From positions 1 through 64,000 of the forward strand of contig NZ_RHNO01000004.1 of NCBI RefSeq assembly GCF_003946265.1: DNA of 64,000 bases, in the 5' to 3' direction. Position 1 is the first letter of the stretch. The number at the start of each line of letters is the position of its first letter. Made by a program: the position numbers and the translations under genes. The notes beneath the pieces are model-generated. The model was not told where the DNA came from, made no database searches, and saw nothing but the letters and a program-made list of their open reading frames with translations. This stretch comes from Levilactobacillus yonginensis (GTDB lineage Bacteria; Bacillota; Bacilli; Lactobacillales; Lactobacillaceae). Below, in pieces: positions 8,143 to 15,679 of this stretch.

Positions 8143-9549
8143 CTACTCATGATTATCGTCCGATTCGGTTGCTGTAACCGCAGCTCGCCGATCCTTCACC
8201 GTTTTTACCAGCATCAGGATTCCTAACCAAACCACCGACCCAATCAAGGCAATCAACGTATCCGTCTTAAAGAACAGCACTACCGCCACCATCGCCAGAA
8301 AGGCCAGGATAAAGTAATCACTGTAGGGGAAGAATGGCAGATGGAACTTCGCCGCTTGAATTCCCTGTTCACGCTGCTGCTTCTTAAACTTCATATGGGC
8401 CAGAACAATCACACACCAGATGAAGAGAAAACAGGTCGTTGCCACACTGGTGACCAAGGCGAAAACATGTCCAGGCATAATGAAGTTGAGAAATACCGAT
8501 ACTGCAATCACCACCGTCGAAAAACGCAGGGCAGGTACAGGAACTTGCGATTTCGATAACGTGCTCATCTTCTTGGAAAATCGTCCCTCACCATCATACG
8601 TGAGCGAAAACAGCATCCGACCAGTCGTGAAGAGTGAGCTATTGCAAGCAGAAGCCGCTGCGGTCAACACCACAAAGTTAATGACGGCTGCCGCCGATTG
8701 AATCCCGACACTCTTAAAGACTTGTACAAACGGACTGCTGTCTGGCGAGATAGCGTGCCATGGATAAATACACATCAATGCCAGCAAGGAACCCACGTAG
8801 AATAGAATAATTCGCACGGGAATATCATTAATAGCCTTGGGAATAACCTTGGTTGGATTAGCCGTCTCAGAAGCAGTCATCCCCACCATTTCAATTCCCA
8901 CAAAACTAAAGAGCACCATTTGAAATGATAGGAAGAATCCTTTGGCACCATGAGAAAAGAACCCACTAGAGACTAAGTTATTCACGCTTGCGTGGCCGGC
9001 TGGTGTGGGAAAACGTACGGCTACCATGTAGGCACCCGCTAAGATCAAACCAATAATGGCCACGATTTTAATGATGGCAAACCAAAACTCGGTTTCACCA
9101 AATGCGCCCACTGCCACGGAATTCAGCGTCAGTAGAATTCCCAACAAGACCAGTGCCGTCAACCATTGTGGTAGCCGGGGAAACCAAAATTGCATGTATT
9201 GGCCGGCGGCAGTAACTTCCGCCATGGCTAAAGCAATCCAGCAGACCCAGTAGGTCCAACCAGCCACAAAACTCATTTTATCACCCAAGTAGCGGTGAAT
9301 AAAGTCAATATAAGAATGCACGTTTAAGTCGGAAAGCAATAGCTCGCCTAGGGCCCGCATGAGTAGAAAACACATCACACCCGTCGCTAAGTAAGCTAAC
9401 AATATGGATGGTCCTGCCAAATGGATAGCTTGGCCAGAACCCAAGAAGAGTCCCGTCCCGATTGTCCCCCCAAGGGCAATCAGTTGGACGTGGCGACTCT
9501 GCAGGCCACGTGAAAACTCTTGATCCTGATTCTGTTGACTATCTTTCAT
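8143..9549 (-). CDS. cycA: APC-family amino acid permease, CycA-like (D-Ala/D-Ser/Gly)
   Basis: A 468-residue membrane protein with twelve hydrophobic segments. The N-terminal signature is LQSRHVQLIALGGTIGTGLF and LAGPSILLAY. GWTYWVCWIALAMAEVTAAG, FVGIEMVGMTASET and VINFVVLTAAASACNS follow E. coli CycA closely from memory. CycA-type carriers import D-alanine, D-serine and glycine by proton symport, which fits a cell that uses D-Ala in peptidoglycan and teichoic acids. The frame is open further upstream, but AAAGGGGCG at 9556-9564 marks the ATG at 9549. A TATAAT-like -10 lies about 20 bp before the ribosome binding site. It appears to be a single-gene unit ending at the terminator at 8052-8072. 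Exact substrate is inferred. Confidence 0.82.
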   Translation of the reverse strand: MKDSQQNQDQEFSRGLQSRHVQLIALGGTIGTGLFLGSGQAIHLAGPSILLAYLATGVMCFLLMRALGELLLSDLNVHSYIDFIHRYLGDKMSFVAGWTYWVCWIALAMAEVTAAGQYMQFWFPRLPQWLTALVLLGILLTLNSVAVGAFGETEFWFAIIKIVAIIGLILAGAYMVAVRFPTPAGHASVNNLVSSGFFSHGAKGFFLSFQMVLFSFVGIEMVGMTASETANPTKVIPKAINDIPVRIILFYVGSLLALMCIYPWHAISPDSSPFVQVFKSVGIQSAAAVINFVVLTAAASACNSSLFTTGRMLFSLTYDGEGRFSKKMSTLSKSQVPVPALRFSTVVIAVSVFLNFIMPGHVFALVTSVATTCFLFIWCVIVLAHMKFKKQQREQGIQAAKFHLPFFPYSDYFILAFLAMVAVVLFFKTDTLIALIGSVVWLGILMLVKTVKDRRAAVTATESDDNHE

Positions 9550-9717
9550 CTTAATCGCCCCTTTGTTGAAATATATTATACACTGACGTATGAACAATGC
9601 TACCAGCAGTAACGGTTGGTTCGTTAAGCTAAGTAGCGAGCAATCCCGGTATAGAGTCATACATTTCAACTTAATTCATTTTAGATGAAATTCATTCATC
9701 TTTCAGTGAACAAAAAA

Positions 9718-9746
9718 GCCCCCCAGGGCAAACAGTCCTGGAAAGC
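9718..9746 (-). terminator. Terminator of ackA
   Basis: Leftward GCTTTCCAGG pairs with CCTGGGGGGC (three G-T wobbles) and is followed by a T6 run at 9717-9712. It lies 13 bp after the ackA stop. Confidence 0.85.
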
Positions 9747-9758
9747 CTCTGCTAAAGC

Positions 9759-10949
9759 TTATTTACGTAGACGCTCGATGTCTCGAACAATCATTAATTC
9801 TTCATCGGTTGGAATCAAGAGCGTCTTAATCTTTGAGCCTGCCTTACTAAGGTCACGTTCAACGCCCCGGATATCGTTCTTTTCAGGATCAACCCCGATA
9901 CCGAAGTAAGCCAACTTGTCGGCTACTTCTTGGCGAATCATGATGTCGTTTTCACCAACACCGGCAGTGAAGACGATGGCATCAGCACCACCCAATTCTG
10001 CCAAGTATGAACCAACGTAACGAACGATCCGGTTGATGAACATATCACGAGCTAACTTAGCCCGTGGGTTCTTAGCTTGGACCTTTTCCAAATCACGCAT
10101 GTCGGCTGAAACACCGGAAACCCCAACCAAGCCAGACTTCTTGTTCAAGATGTTAATCATATCGTTAGGCTTGTCAATGTTGAGCTTTTCCATCAGGTAG
10201 GCTACCAAGGAAGCATCAATGTCCCCTGACCGCGTTGCCATTTCAATCCCGGCCAGTGGCGTGAAGCCCATGGATGTGTCGAATGACTTACCATCTTTGA
10301 TGGCAGTGATTGACCCACCAGCACCCAAGTGCATCGTAATCAATTTTAAGTCCTTCAATGGCTTACCCAACATAGCAGCGGCACGGTGAGCAACGTAACG
10401 GTGACTCGTTCCATGGGCCCCATACTTCCGAGCACCAAACTTTTCGTAGTATTCGTAAGGAATAGCGTACATGTAGTTTTCTTGTGGCATGGATGTGTGG
10501 AAAGATGTATCGAAGACAGCCACACTCAAAACGTTGGGCAGAATCTTCTTGAATGCCTTAATACCCATAGCAGCGGCTGGGTTGTGTAGTGGTGCATATT
10601 CAGACAAGTCTTCAATCTTTTGTAAGACGTCGTCGTCAATGATAGCAGAATCCTTGAATTCTTGACCACCAGCAACAACCCGGTGACCAACACCGGTGAT
10701 CTCATTGAAGTCCGTGATGATCTTCAACTCAGTCAATTGGTCCAACATTAATTGAATGGCGGCGTTATGGTCGTTAACGTCTTCATGAGTTTCGTACTTT
10801 TGGCCATCACCGTACTTAATTTCAACTAATGAGTTTCCTAAGCTGATTCGGTCAATCGCACCTTCGGCAATAACTTTTTCTTCAGGCATTTGGAACAGCT
10901 TGAACTTTAAGGTTGAGCTTCCGGCGTTAATAGCTAATGATTTTCCCAT
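9759..10949 (-). CDS. ackA: Acetate kinase
   Basis: A 396-residue enzyme that interconverts acetyl phosphate plus ADP and acetate plus ATP, the ATP-yielding step of the phosphoketolase route in lactobacilli. Family motifs are INAGSSTLKFKLF at the N terminus, VAVFDTSFH, GAHGTSHRYV, MHLGAGGSITA and VFTAGVGENDIM. Length is standard. It follows the methyltransferase gene by 18 bp with AAAAGGAG upstream, so it may be read from the comG/methyltransferase side as well as from a promoter inside that gene. The gene order competence operon, methyltransferase, ackA is conserved in Bacillota. Confidence 0.97.
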   Translation of the reverse strand: MGKSLAINAGSSTLKFKLFQMPEEKVIAEGAIDRISLGNSLVEIKYGDGQKYETHEDVNDHNAAIQLMLDQLTELKIITDFNEITGVGHRVVAGGQEFKDSAIIDDDVLQKIEDLSEYAPLHNPAAAMGIKAFKKILPNVLSVAVFDTSFHTSMPQENYMYAIPYEYYEKFGARKYGAHGTSHRYVAHRAAAMLGKPLKDLKLITMHLGAGGSITAIKDGKSFDTSMGFTPLAGIEMATRSGDIDASLVAYLMEKLNIDKPNDMINILNKKSGLVGVSGVSADMRDLEKVQAKNPRAKLARDMFINRIVRYVGSYLAELGGADAIVFTAGVGENDIMIRQEVADKLAYFGIGVDPEKNDIRGVERDLSKAGSKIKTLLIPTDEELMIVRDIERLRK

Positions 10950-10967
10950 GTGGTGTTTTTCTCCTTT

Positions 10968-11990
10968 TTATGCACGATCCGTCAGTAGGTTCTGTTCTTC
11001 CCACTGAACAATCTCTGCGACAAACTTTTGAAATGCTGATTGATTCTTAAATGAGGGGAATTCACCCAACATTACTTGTTCAACTTGCTTGGCACCTGCG
11101 CCCGGCTTCTGGAGAATCAGAATCGCCTTCTGCGCGTTGGCATTGGCAAAGAGCTCGCTTGGTAGGTTCAATAAGCCCTGTAGGTAGGCGTGACCCGGCA
11201 ACCACTTCAACATGCCGTGGGCCTCATCCGTCTGGAATAGCTGTGAAGGTACCAAGAAGACCCCGATACCCCCCTCAGTTAACTGATTTACCGCCTGTTC
11301 AAGCAACAGATGGTGAACAAATGAATGACCACTCGTCGCGCGTGTTTGGTAATTAGCTGCATTCTCATCAATTGGATAATAGCCAATTGGCAAGTCGGCA
11401 ACAATCAAATCGCTAGCTGGAACCAACAACTGCTCCAACGCGTCCTGGTGGATCAATTCCACTGGTAAACGTTGAAGATCACTCGACGTCTGTGCAATGG
11501 CCAACATGGTATCATCGTTGTCCACCCCATAAGCATCGATCTTTCCAGCTACGACCGCCTTCAGTTGTGAAAACACTGCCGTTAACAGATTACCCGTACC
11601 CACCGTCAAATCAAGCAACGTTAAATGTTGTTTGTTCTTTTCCAGTCGGGTAACCAAGTATCCCATAATGTAAGCAATTGTATCAGGGGTCAATTGATGA
11701 TTGGCTTGGATGTCATCGACGCGAATCGCCTTCAACATTGCCAATTGAACTGCCCGTCGAACCGTTTCGGCGTCATACGTCTGCCAATCGGCTTGTTGAT
11801 ACAAGTCGGTCAGCTGTTGAACGACCTTGGCCTCTGGCCGGCCGTCTTCAACTTGAACTTGTCCATTGAGGAGATTGTCTCCCGTTTCAATGAACGCATC
11901 TAAATAAGATGTGCTTAACGCAGATTGTAAAGTCATCGTTGATTCATCGAGGACCTTAAATAGCGTTTCGGTCTGTTCTTGTGACAGCAC
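10968..11990 (-). CDS. Class I SAM-dependent methyltransferase, YtxK-like
   Basis: A 340-residue protein with an N-terminal helical domain (to about residue 105) and an N6-adenine-type methyltransferase core. The SAM site is LLDLTVGTGNLLTAVF, followed by YGVDNDDTMLAIA. The catalytic motif is DLIVADLPIGYYP, an NPPY-like motif in which Asn is replaced by Asp. FLVPSQLFQTDEAHGMLKWL follows. B. subtilis YtxK occupies the same place beside ackA. The target (DNA, RNA or protein) is not known, and no restriction gene is nearby. The start is GTG with AAGGAGG eight bases upstream. It lies 96 bp downstream of comGG and 18 bp before ackA. Confidence 0.82.
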   Translation of the reverse strand: MLSQEQTETLFKVLDESTMTLQSALSTSYLDAFIETGDNLLNGQVQVEDGRPEAKVVQQLTDLYQQADWQTYDAETVRRAVQLAMLKAIRVDDIQANHQLTPDTIAYIMGYLVTRLEKNKQHLTLLDLTVGTGNLLTAVFSQLKAVVAGKIDAYGVDNDDTMLAIAQTSSDLQRLPVELIHQDALEQLLVPASDLIVADLPIGYYPIDENAANYQTRATSGHSFVHHLLLEQAVNQLTEGGIGVFLVPSQLFQTDEAHGMLKWLPGHAYLQGLLNLPSELFANANAQKAILILQKPGAGAKQVEQVMLGEFPSFKNQSAFQKFVAEIVQWEEQNLLTDRA

Positions 11991-12086
11991 GCTTCGCCTC
12001 CTTGTGAAGTTTCCGTGACACGTTGTATCCGCTATCTATAGTACCGATTTTTGCGAACTTATTCAAGCAATCTTTGCGGCTAATCC

Positions 12087-12326
12087 TTATTTAGCGCGAT
12101 TACGGGCGGACTTATCTGTGGTTTTTTTCACATGATAAGTATTCTGGCGCCGAATGGTTTCAGTCGCCTGATCGTAACGCGCAATCAAGGCATTAGTCGC
12201 TTGTCGTTGTGCAGCTGTGGCAACTATCACCACGGTCAATAGCAGGCTGACCCCGGTTAAAAGGAACAGAGCCCACAAGGTTAAGAATCCCTGCTGCCGC
12301 GTAAATCGAGGATGGTGCTGTGCCAT
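12087..12326 (-). CDS. comGG: ComGG-like competence pseudopilin, last gene of the comG operon
   Basis: A 79-residue protein. After a short basic leader (RFTRQQG) comes a hydrophobic segment starting FLTLWALFLLTG, typical of minor pseudopilins, then a charged tail rich in Arg, Gln and Lys. ComGG proteins are poorly conserved, so assignment rests on position and architecture. It overlaps comGF by 46 bp. The usual Glu at position 5 of the mature pilin is absent, as is common for minor pseudopilins. Confidence 0.65.
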   Translation of the reverse strand: MAQHHPRFTRQQGFLTLWALFLLTGVSLLLTVVIVATAAQRQATNALIARYDQATETIRRQNTYHVKKTTDKSARNRAK

Positions 12327-12721
12327 GGTAATCCCTCCTGTTTGAGAGTCAACCGAACTAGCCCGCGCCGATCAACCTCAGTCCACTTAACCTCCGTCAC
12401 CCGTTTCAACAGTGGATCATACCCCTGTTTCTGTTCATTAGTTAACCGTAAGATATTATGATTGTCTCGCCAGATTGAGATTGCTTTGTTGCTCGGCGTA
12501 CTTTGGGTATCCCACAGCTGCAGTTCAGTGGGTAACACTCGCCGAATCCGGTACCGGTGTGGTTGTTCCAACACCGTAACTGCTTGAAACCAAGCCAATG
12601 AATCCTGTCGAACAGGCCTTAAAAGAATGCGATCAATTCCATTAGCCACGACGAACATTCCTGCAGCAATTGCCAAGGCCAAAATTGCTTCAAATAGGCT
12701 AAAACCTTGATGACACTTCAT
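12281..12721 (-). CDS. comGF: ComGF-like competence pseudopilin
   Basis: A 146-residue protein with the prepilin motif CHQG/FSLFEAILALAIAAGMF, including Glu at mature position 5. The soluble part has a conserved pattern of the ComGF family (FQAVTVLE near the middle, then a C-terminal strand-rich part ending TILDLRGSRDS). The chosen ATG at 12721 overlaps the comGE stop as ATGA; an in-frame ATG four codons upstream lacks this coupling. ComGF is a minor pilin of the DNA-uptake pseudopilus in the membrane and wall. Confidence 0.8.
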   Translation of the reverse strand: MKCHQGFSLFEAILALAIAAGMFVVANGIDRILLRPVRQDSLAWFQAVTVLEQPHRYRIRRVLPTELQLWDTQSTPSNKAISIWRDNHNILRLTNEQKQGYDPLLKRVTEVKWTEVDRRGLVRLTLKQEGLPWHSTILDLRGSRDS

Positions 12722-12921
12722 TCTTGCGCCCATTTTAGTAACGCCTGATCATGCCGAAGACGAGCTCGAAGCAAACGTTCTTCACGTGCGTGCGTTTGCC
12801 GCTGCACGACCAGAACGGTTTGTGTAACCAGTCCCACCGTCAAGGCGACGACGGCTAACGCGATTAAGGCGTCAGGCAGGAGAAAGCCCTGATGATCGTC
12901 GTTGCTGTGCTGATTCCACAT
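12718..12921 (-). CDS. comGE: ComGE-like competence pseudopilin
   Basis: A 67-residue protein: leader MWNQHSNDDHQG, then the prepilin helix FLLPDALIALAVVALTVGLV, then an amphipathic helix rich in Arg and Gln. GGGAGGAAA about 10 bases upstream supports the ATG at 12921, which lies 50 bp inside comGD; a longer reading from 13047 has no ribosome site. It is short, as ComGE often is. The gene is coupled to comGF by an ATGA overlap. Confidence 0.72.
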   Translation of the reverse strand: MWNQHSNDDHQGFLLPDALIALAVVALTVGLVTQTVLVVQRQTHAREERLLRARLRHDQALLKWAQE

Positions 12922-13339
12922 GAATGAGGTTTCCTCCCAACTGTACTGTTTGATACCACCAGCAACGATACGTGGTGCTGTACCACTCCACCAATCGCGG
13001 TGCGGTGCCATGGTGCGGCAACAGTTGCCAACTAGACTCCCCGCCACGCCATTTCAACGTCGTCGGGGGCCGCAATCGGTTCAGCACTCTTCCAGAACGA
13101 CTCTCTCGCAGCGTCGTAGTCCCAGTCTTCTGTTCAATTGACAAACGCAACGGCTGCTTTAGTTGAATAGCCTGTTGACGGCCAGCTTGCCAAATTCGTT
13201 GCCACGCTGGCCAAAAGGCTTGTTCAGCAGCCATGTTGGTTCGCCGATTACTCTGGAAACCCACTAGGGTAGTCAAACTGGTGACGACTGCCAATACCAG
13301 CAACATTTCATATAGCGTGAACCCCCGGCGCTCAACCAC
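12872..13339 (-). CDS. comGD: ComGD-like competence pseudopilin
   Basis: A 155-residue type IV pilin-like protein with leader VERRG followed by FTLYEMLLVLAVVTSLTTLV, including the mature position 5 Glu. The soluble part is basic (RESRSGRVLNRLRPP). The start is GTG, overlapping the comGC stop by 8 bp. It follows the comGC, comGD order of Bacillota competence operons. ComGD is cleaved by the prepilin peptidase ComC, which is not encoded in this window. Confidence 0.82.
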   Translation of the reverse strand: MVERRGFTLYEMLLVLAVVTSLTTLVGFQSNRRTNMAAEQAFWPAWQRIWQAGRQQAIQLKQPLRLSIEQKTGTTTLRESRSGRVLNRLRPPTTLKWRGGESSWQLLPHHGTAPRLVEWYSTTYRCWWYQTVQLGGNLIHVESAQQRRSSGLSPA

Positions 13340-13616
13340 GTGGCGGAATCTTTTCTTGTTCCGCTTGTTTGACTTGAGCCGGCGTCAGGTAGTGGTCCCG
13401 TTCCAAATCAGCATAGCTCACGCTGACTGCCCCAGCATGGTCGTCTAGATAGGCCGTGACTTGTCCTTGAACCACCGTCTCCATCGCACTTTTATGAATT
13501 CGTTGCGCTCGATGTCGCTGACCACTTAGATTTGGCAGGATAATCAAAATCAGTAGCGAAATAATGAATAGCACAATTGTCATTTCAACCAAGGTAAATC
13601 CCCTTCTCCTCTGCAC
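13332..13616 (-). CDS. comGC: ComGC major competence pilin
   Basis: A 94-residue prepilin with the classical N terminus QRRRG/FTLVEMTIVLFIISLLILII (Gly-Phe cleavage site and Glu at mature position 5). The short soluble domain contains QGQVTAYLDDHAGAVSVSYADLERDHYLTPAQ, similar to other ComGC proteins. It forms the main shaft of the DNA-binding pseudopilus. The start is GTG, with AGGGGG seven bases upstream at the end of comGB; the genes abut. This is the best conserved pilin of the operon. Confidence 0.92.
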   Translation of the reverse strand: MQRRRGFTLVEMTIVLFIISLLILIILPNLSGQRHRAQRIHKSAMETVVQGQVTAYLDDHAGAVSVSYADLERDHYLTPAQVKQAEQEKIPPRG

Positions 13617-14665
13617 TACATAACCCCCTGCAAATTTGTATACATGGGAAGCAACAAGCTCAAATACGCCCCGACAATCATTAATGCAACCACCGTTAAT
13701 AAGATTGGTTGCACGAGAGCCAACGTCTGCTCACTGGCTTGAACCAGCTCTCGATAACGTAAATCACTGTAGAGCTGAAGTTCCCTAGCCAACTGATCAT
13801 TGGTGCTCCCCTTCTGGAGCAAAATAACGAGTTGGTTCGGCACGTAAGCCTGTTGCCGCAACCAACCAACTGGCGACTGACCGGCACCTAATTGACTAGA
13901 CAAAGTCACAGCCAGCTGATGCAACAACGCTTGCTCTGGTAACTGAATGAGGACAGTAATCATTTGCTTAACGCTCAGGCCGCTGTTCACTAACTGACTC
14001 AAACTAGCCGCCAAATAATACGCATAGTACGCCCGACAAAGTCGTCCTATCAAGGGTAACCGCAGATACCAGCTAGCCAAAGTCAATCGGGATTGTTGAC
14101 GCCACCAACGATAACTCGTCACTCCAAAGCACACGAAACCGATGACGCTCATCAATATCAGGTACTGACCCGCAGCAAAGGTTGTCGTCCGCTGTGGGGC
14201 AATCTCTTGCTGGAGCTGTGGTAGAATTCCCACCTGAAGCGTGACAAATAATCCCAACATCCCCAGCAGAAGTGCAAACGGGTAGAAAAGCAATTGGTGC
14301 AGGCGTTTCTTCTGAGTAGCCATCAACCTTAGGAGCGTAGCCGCCTGATTTAGTGCCGGACCAAGCTCACCATACGTCGCGGTTAACCGTAGCTGATAGA
14401 ACACGTTAGGCTGTAAATACGGCGCTAAACTGGCCACAAAATTAGTCCCTTCCGCCAGTTCAGTGGCTACTTGAGCCACACTTTCAGGTAGGTCAGCCTT
14501 TACCTCTCGACTGAAAGCGATCGCCTGGCGCAGAGAAAACCCACTCGCCAATTGATCAGCTAGTAACTGGCAAAATTGCAGCTGACTAGCTAATGGCCAC
14601 TTAACCGTAGCGGAGTTGCCGAGCCACTTCTTGTGAAACTTCGCCGTTAATCCGCGCCATCTCAA
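13616..14665 (-). CDS. comGB: ComGB competence pilus platform protein
   Basis: A 349-residue GspF/PilC-type membrane platform protein. Two homologous cytoplasmic helical domains (FCQLLADQLASGFSLRQAI near residue 30 and YLAASLSQLVNSGLSVKQMI near residue 215) are each followed by a hydrophobic segment, with a last membrane helix near the C terminus (LLTVVALMIVGAYLSLLLP). It anchors the ComGA ATPase and assembles pilins. The ATG at 14665 overlaps comGA by 65 bp; no later start with a ribosome site is visible. Confidence 0.88.
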   Translation of the reverse strand: MRWRGLTAKFHKKWLGNSATVKWPLASQLQFCQLLADQLASGFSLRQAIAFSREVKADLPESVAQVATELAEGTNFVASLAPYLQPNVFYQLRLTATYGELGPALNQAATLLRLMATQKKRLHQLLFYPFALLLGMLGLFVTLQVGILPQLQQEIAPQRTTTFAAGQYLILMSVIGFVCFGVTSYRWWRQQSRLTLASWYLRLPLIGRLCRAYYAYYLAASLSQLVNSGLSVKQMITVLIQLPEQALLHQLAVTLSSQLGAGQSPVGWLRQQAYVPNQLVILLQKGSTNDQLARELQLYSDLRYRELVQASEQTLALVQPILLTVVALMIVGAYLSLLLPMYTNLQGVM

Positions 14666-15572
14666 GAGCTTCCCACCACCTTTCAGAAAATTCTAACCGC
14701 TGCTTTTTTTGCAGTTCTCGTCCGGTGACAATGTCTAATAAGACTGCTGGCCCGCCAGTTATTCTGGGAACTAGCCGCTGATAGCTCGTCATCGTCAAGA
14801 CTTGCTGTAACTGATTCAGTGACACACCAAGTTCTGCCAGCCGAGTCAGCACGCCACCAGCGCTGCGCGCGTGTACTGTACTAAGCACTAAGTGGCCACT
14901 CAACGCCGCGCGCACCGCTGTCTGAGCCGTCTCTGCATCTCGAATCTCACCAATAATAAACACGTCCGGTCGATGGCGTAATCCCACTTTTAAAAGTTCG
15001 GGGTAGGTCATCCCTGCAGCAACGTTAACCTGTAGCTGAACAAAACTAGTCTCCCGAATCTCCACCGGATCTTCAATGGTCAATATCATAGCAGTCTGCT
15101 CTAGTTCGCGGGCTGTCAAATACATCGTGGTCGTCTTACCGGAACCAGTTGGCCCAGCAAAAACCATCAATCCCCGTTGCTGTGCTAATTGGATCAACCT
15201 GGTTGGCTGACGGGCATCCAGAAAAGCCATGTTCCCAGAAAAATAGGGGTAGATTATCCGTATCACCAACGACTCACGGGCCGCATAGTCCCCCACCGTT
15301 GAAAATCTTAGTTCCAAGTCCCCACCTTTTCCCGTCCAATTCAGGGCACCCACCTGAGGTCGCCGTTGGTCACTAATTGCCATATTGGCCTGAAACTTGA
15401 GATAAGAAATAAGTTGTTCTCCAATCGTTCGACTAACCTCACGCCACAACTGAACCGTTTGTGCATAGCGCAATCGTATCAAATACCCTGTTGCTTGCGG
15501 TAACACATATATATCGGAGGCTCGCACCGCAACTGCCGCTGCTAGCATTTCATCAATCACCCGTTTTATCAC
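14601..15572 (-). CDS. comGA: ComGA competence pilus assembly ATPase
   Basis: A 323-residue secretion ATPase of the GspE/PilB/VirB11 family that powers pseudopilus assembly for DNA uptake. Walker A is FAGPTGSGKTTTMYL, the Asp box is ILTIEDPVE, Walker B is VFIIGEIRDAETAQTAV, and the His box is LSGHLVLSTVHA. The N-terminal domain starts SDIYVLP. The start is GTG with AGGAGA nine bases upstream. It is the first gene of the seven-gene comG operon; the promoter should lie in 15573-15640, but no competence sigma-factor site can be named with confidence. Confidence 0.94.
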   Translation of the reverse strand: MIKRVIDEMLAAAVAVRASDIYVLPQATGYLIRLRYAQTVQLWREVSRTIGEQLISYLKFQANMAISDQRRPQVGALNWTGKGGDLELRFSTVGDYAARESLVIRIIYPYFSGNMAFLDARQPTRLIQLAQQRGLMVFAGPTGSGKTTTMYLTARELEQTAMILTIEDPVEIRETSFVQLQVNVAAGMTYPELLKVGLRHRPDVFIIGEIRDAETAQTAVRAALSGHLVLSTVHARSAGGVLTRLAELGVSLNQLQQVLTMTSYQRLVPRITGGPAVLLDIVTGRELQKKQRLEFSERWWEALEMARINGEVSQEVARQLRYG

Positions 15573-15643
15573 ACGCTCACTCTCCTGCCCCTTTTAAGTT
15601 AACTCCGTAAAAGCCAGCCATTTATTTTTAATTTCAGCAAAAA

Positions 15644-15665
15644 AGGTTCAGAAATTTCTGAACCT
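15644..15665 (-). terminator. Terminator of the YhgE/Pip gene
   Basis: A perfect 22-bp palindrome (arms AGGTTCAGAAA/TTTCTGAACCT) followed leftward by a T6 run. It separates the YhgE-type gene from the comG operon promoter region. Confidence 0.82.
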
Positions 15666-15679
15666 CTTCGTCACTACTA

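Noticed and set aside
8143-9669. Longer start for the CycA-like permease
   Set aside because: The extra 40 N-terminal residues are not permease-like and lack a ribosome site, while AAAGGGGCG marks the ATG at 9549.
9681-9700. AGATGAA/TTCATCT dyad downstream of ackA
   Set aside because: Only 7 bp, AT-rich and without T run or promoter context; could be chance.
9685-9909. 74-codon + strand frame over the ackA 3' end
   Set aside because: Runs through the ackA terminator and antisense to ackA; no ribosome site.
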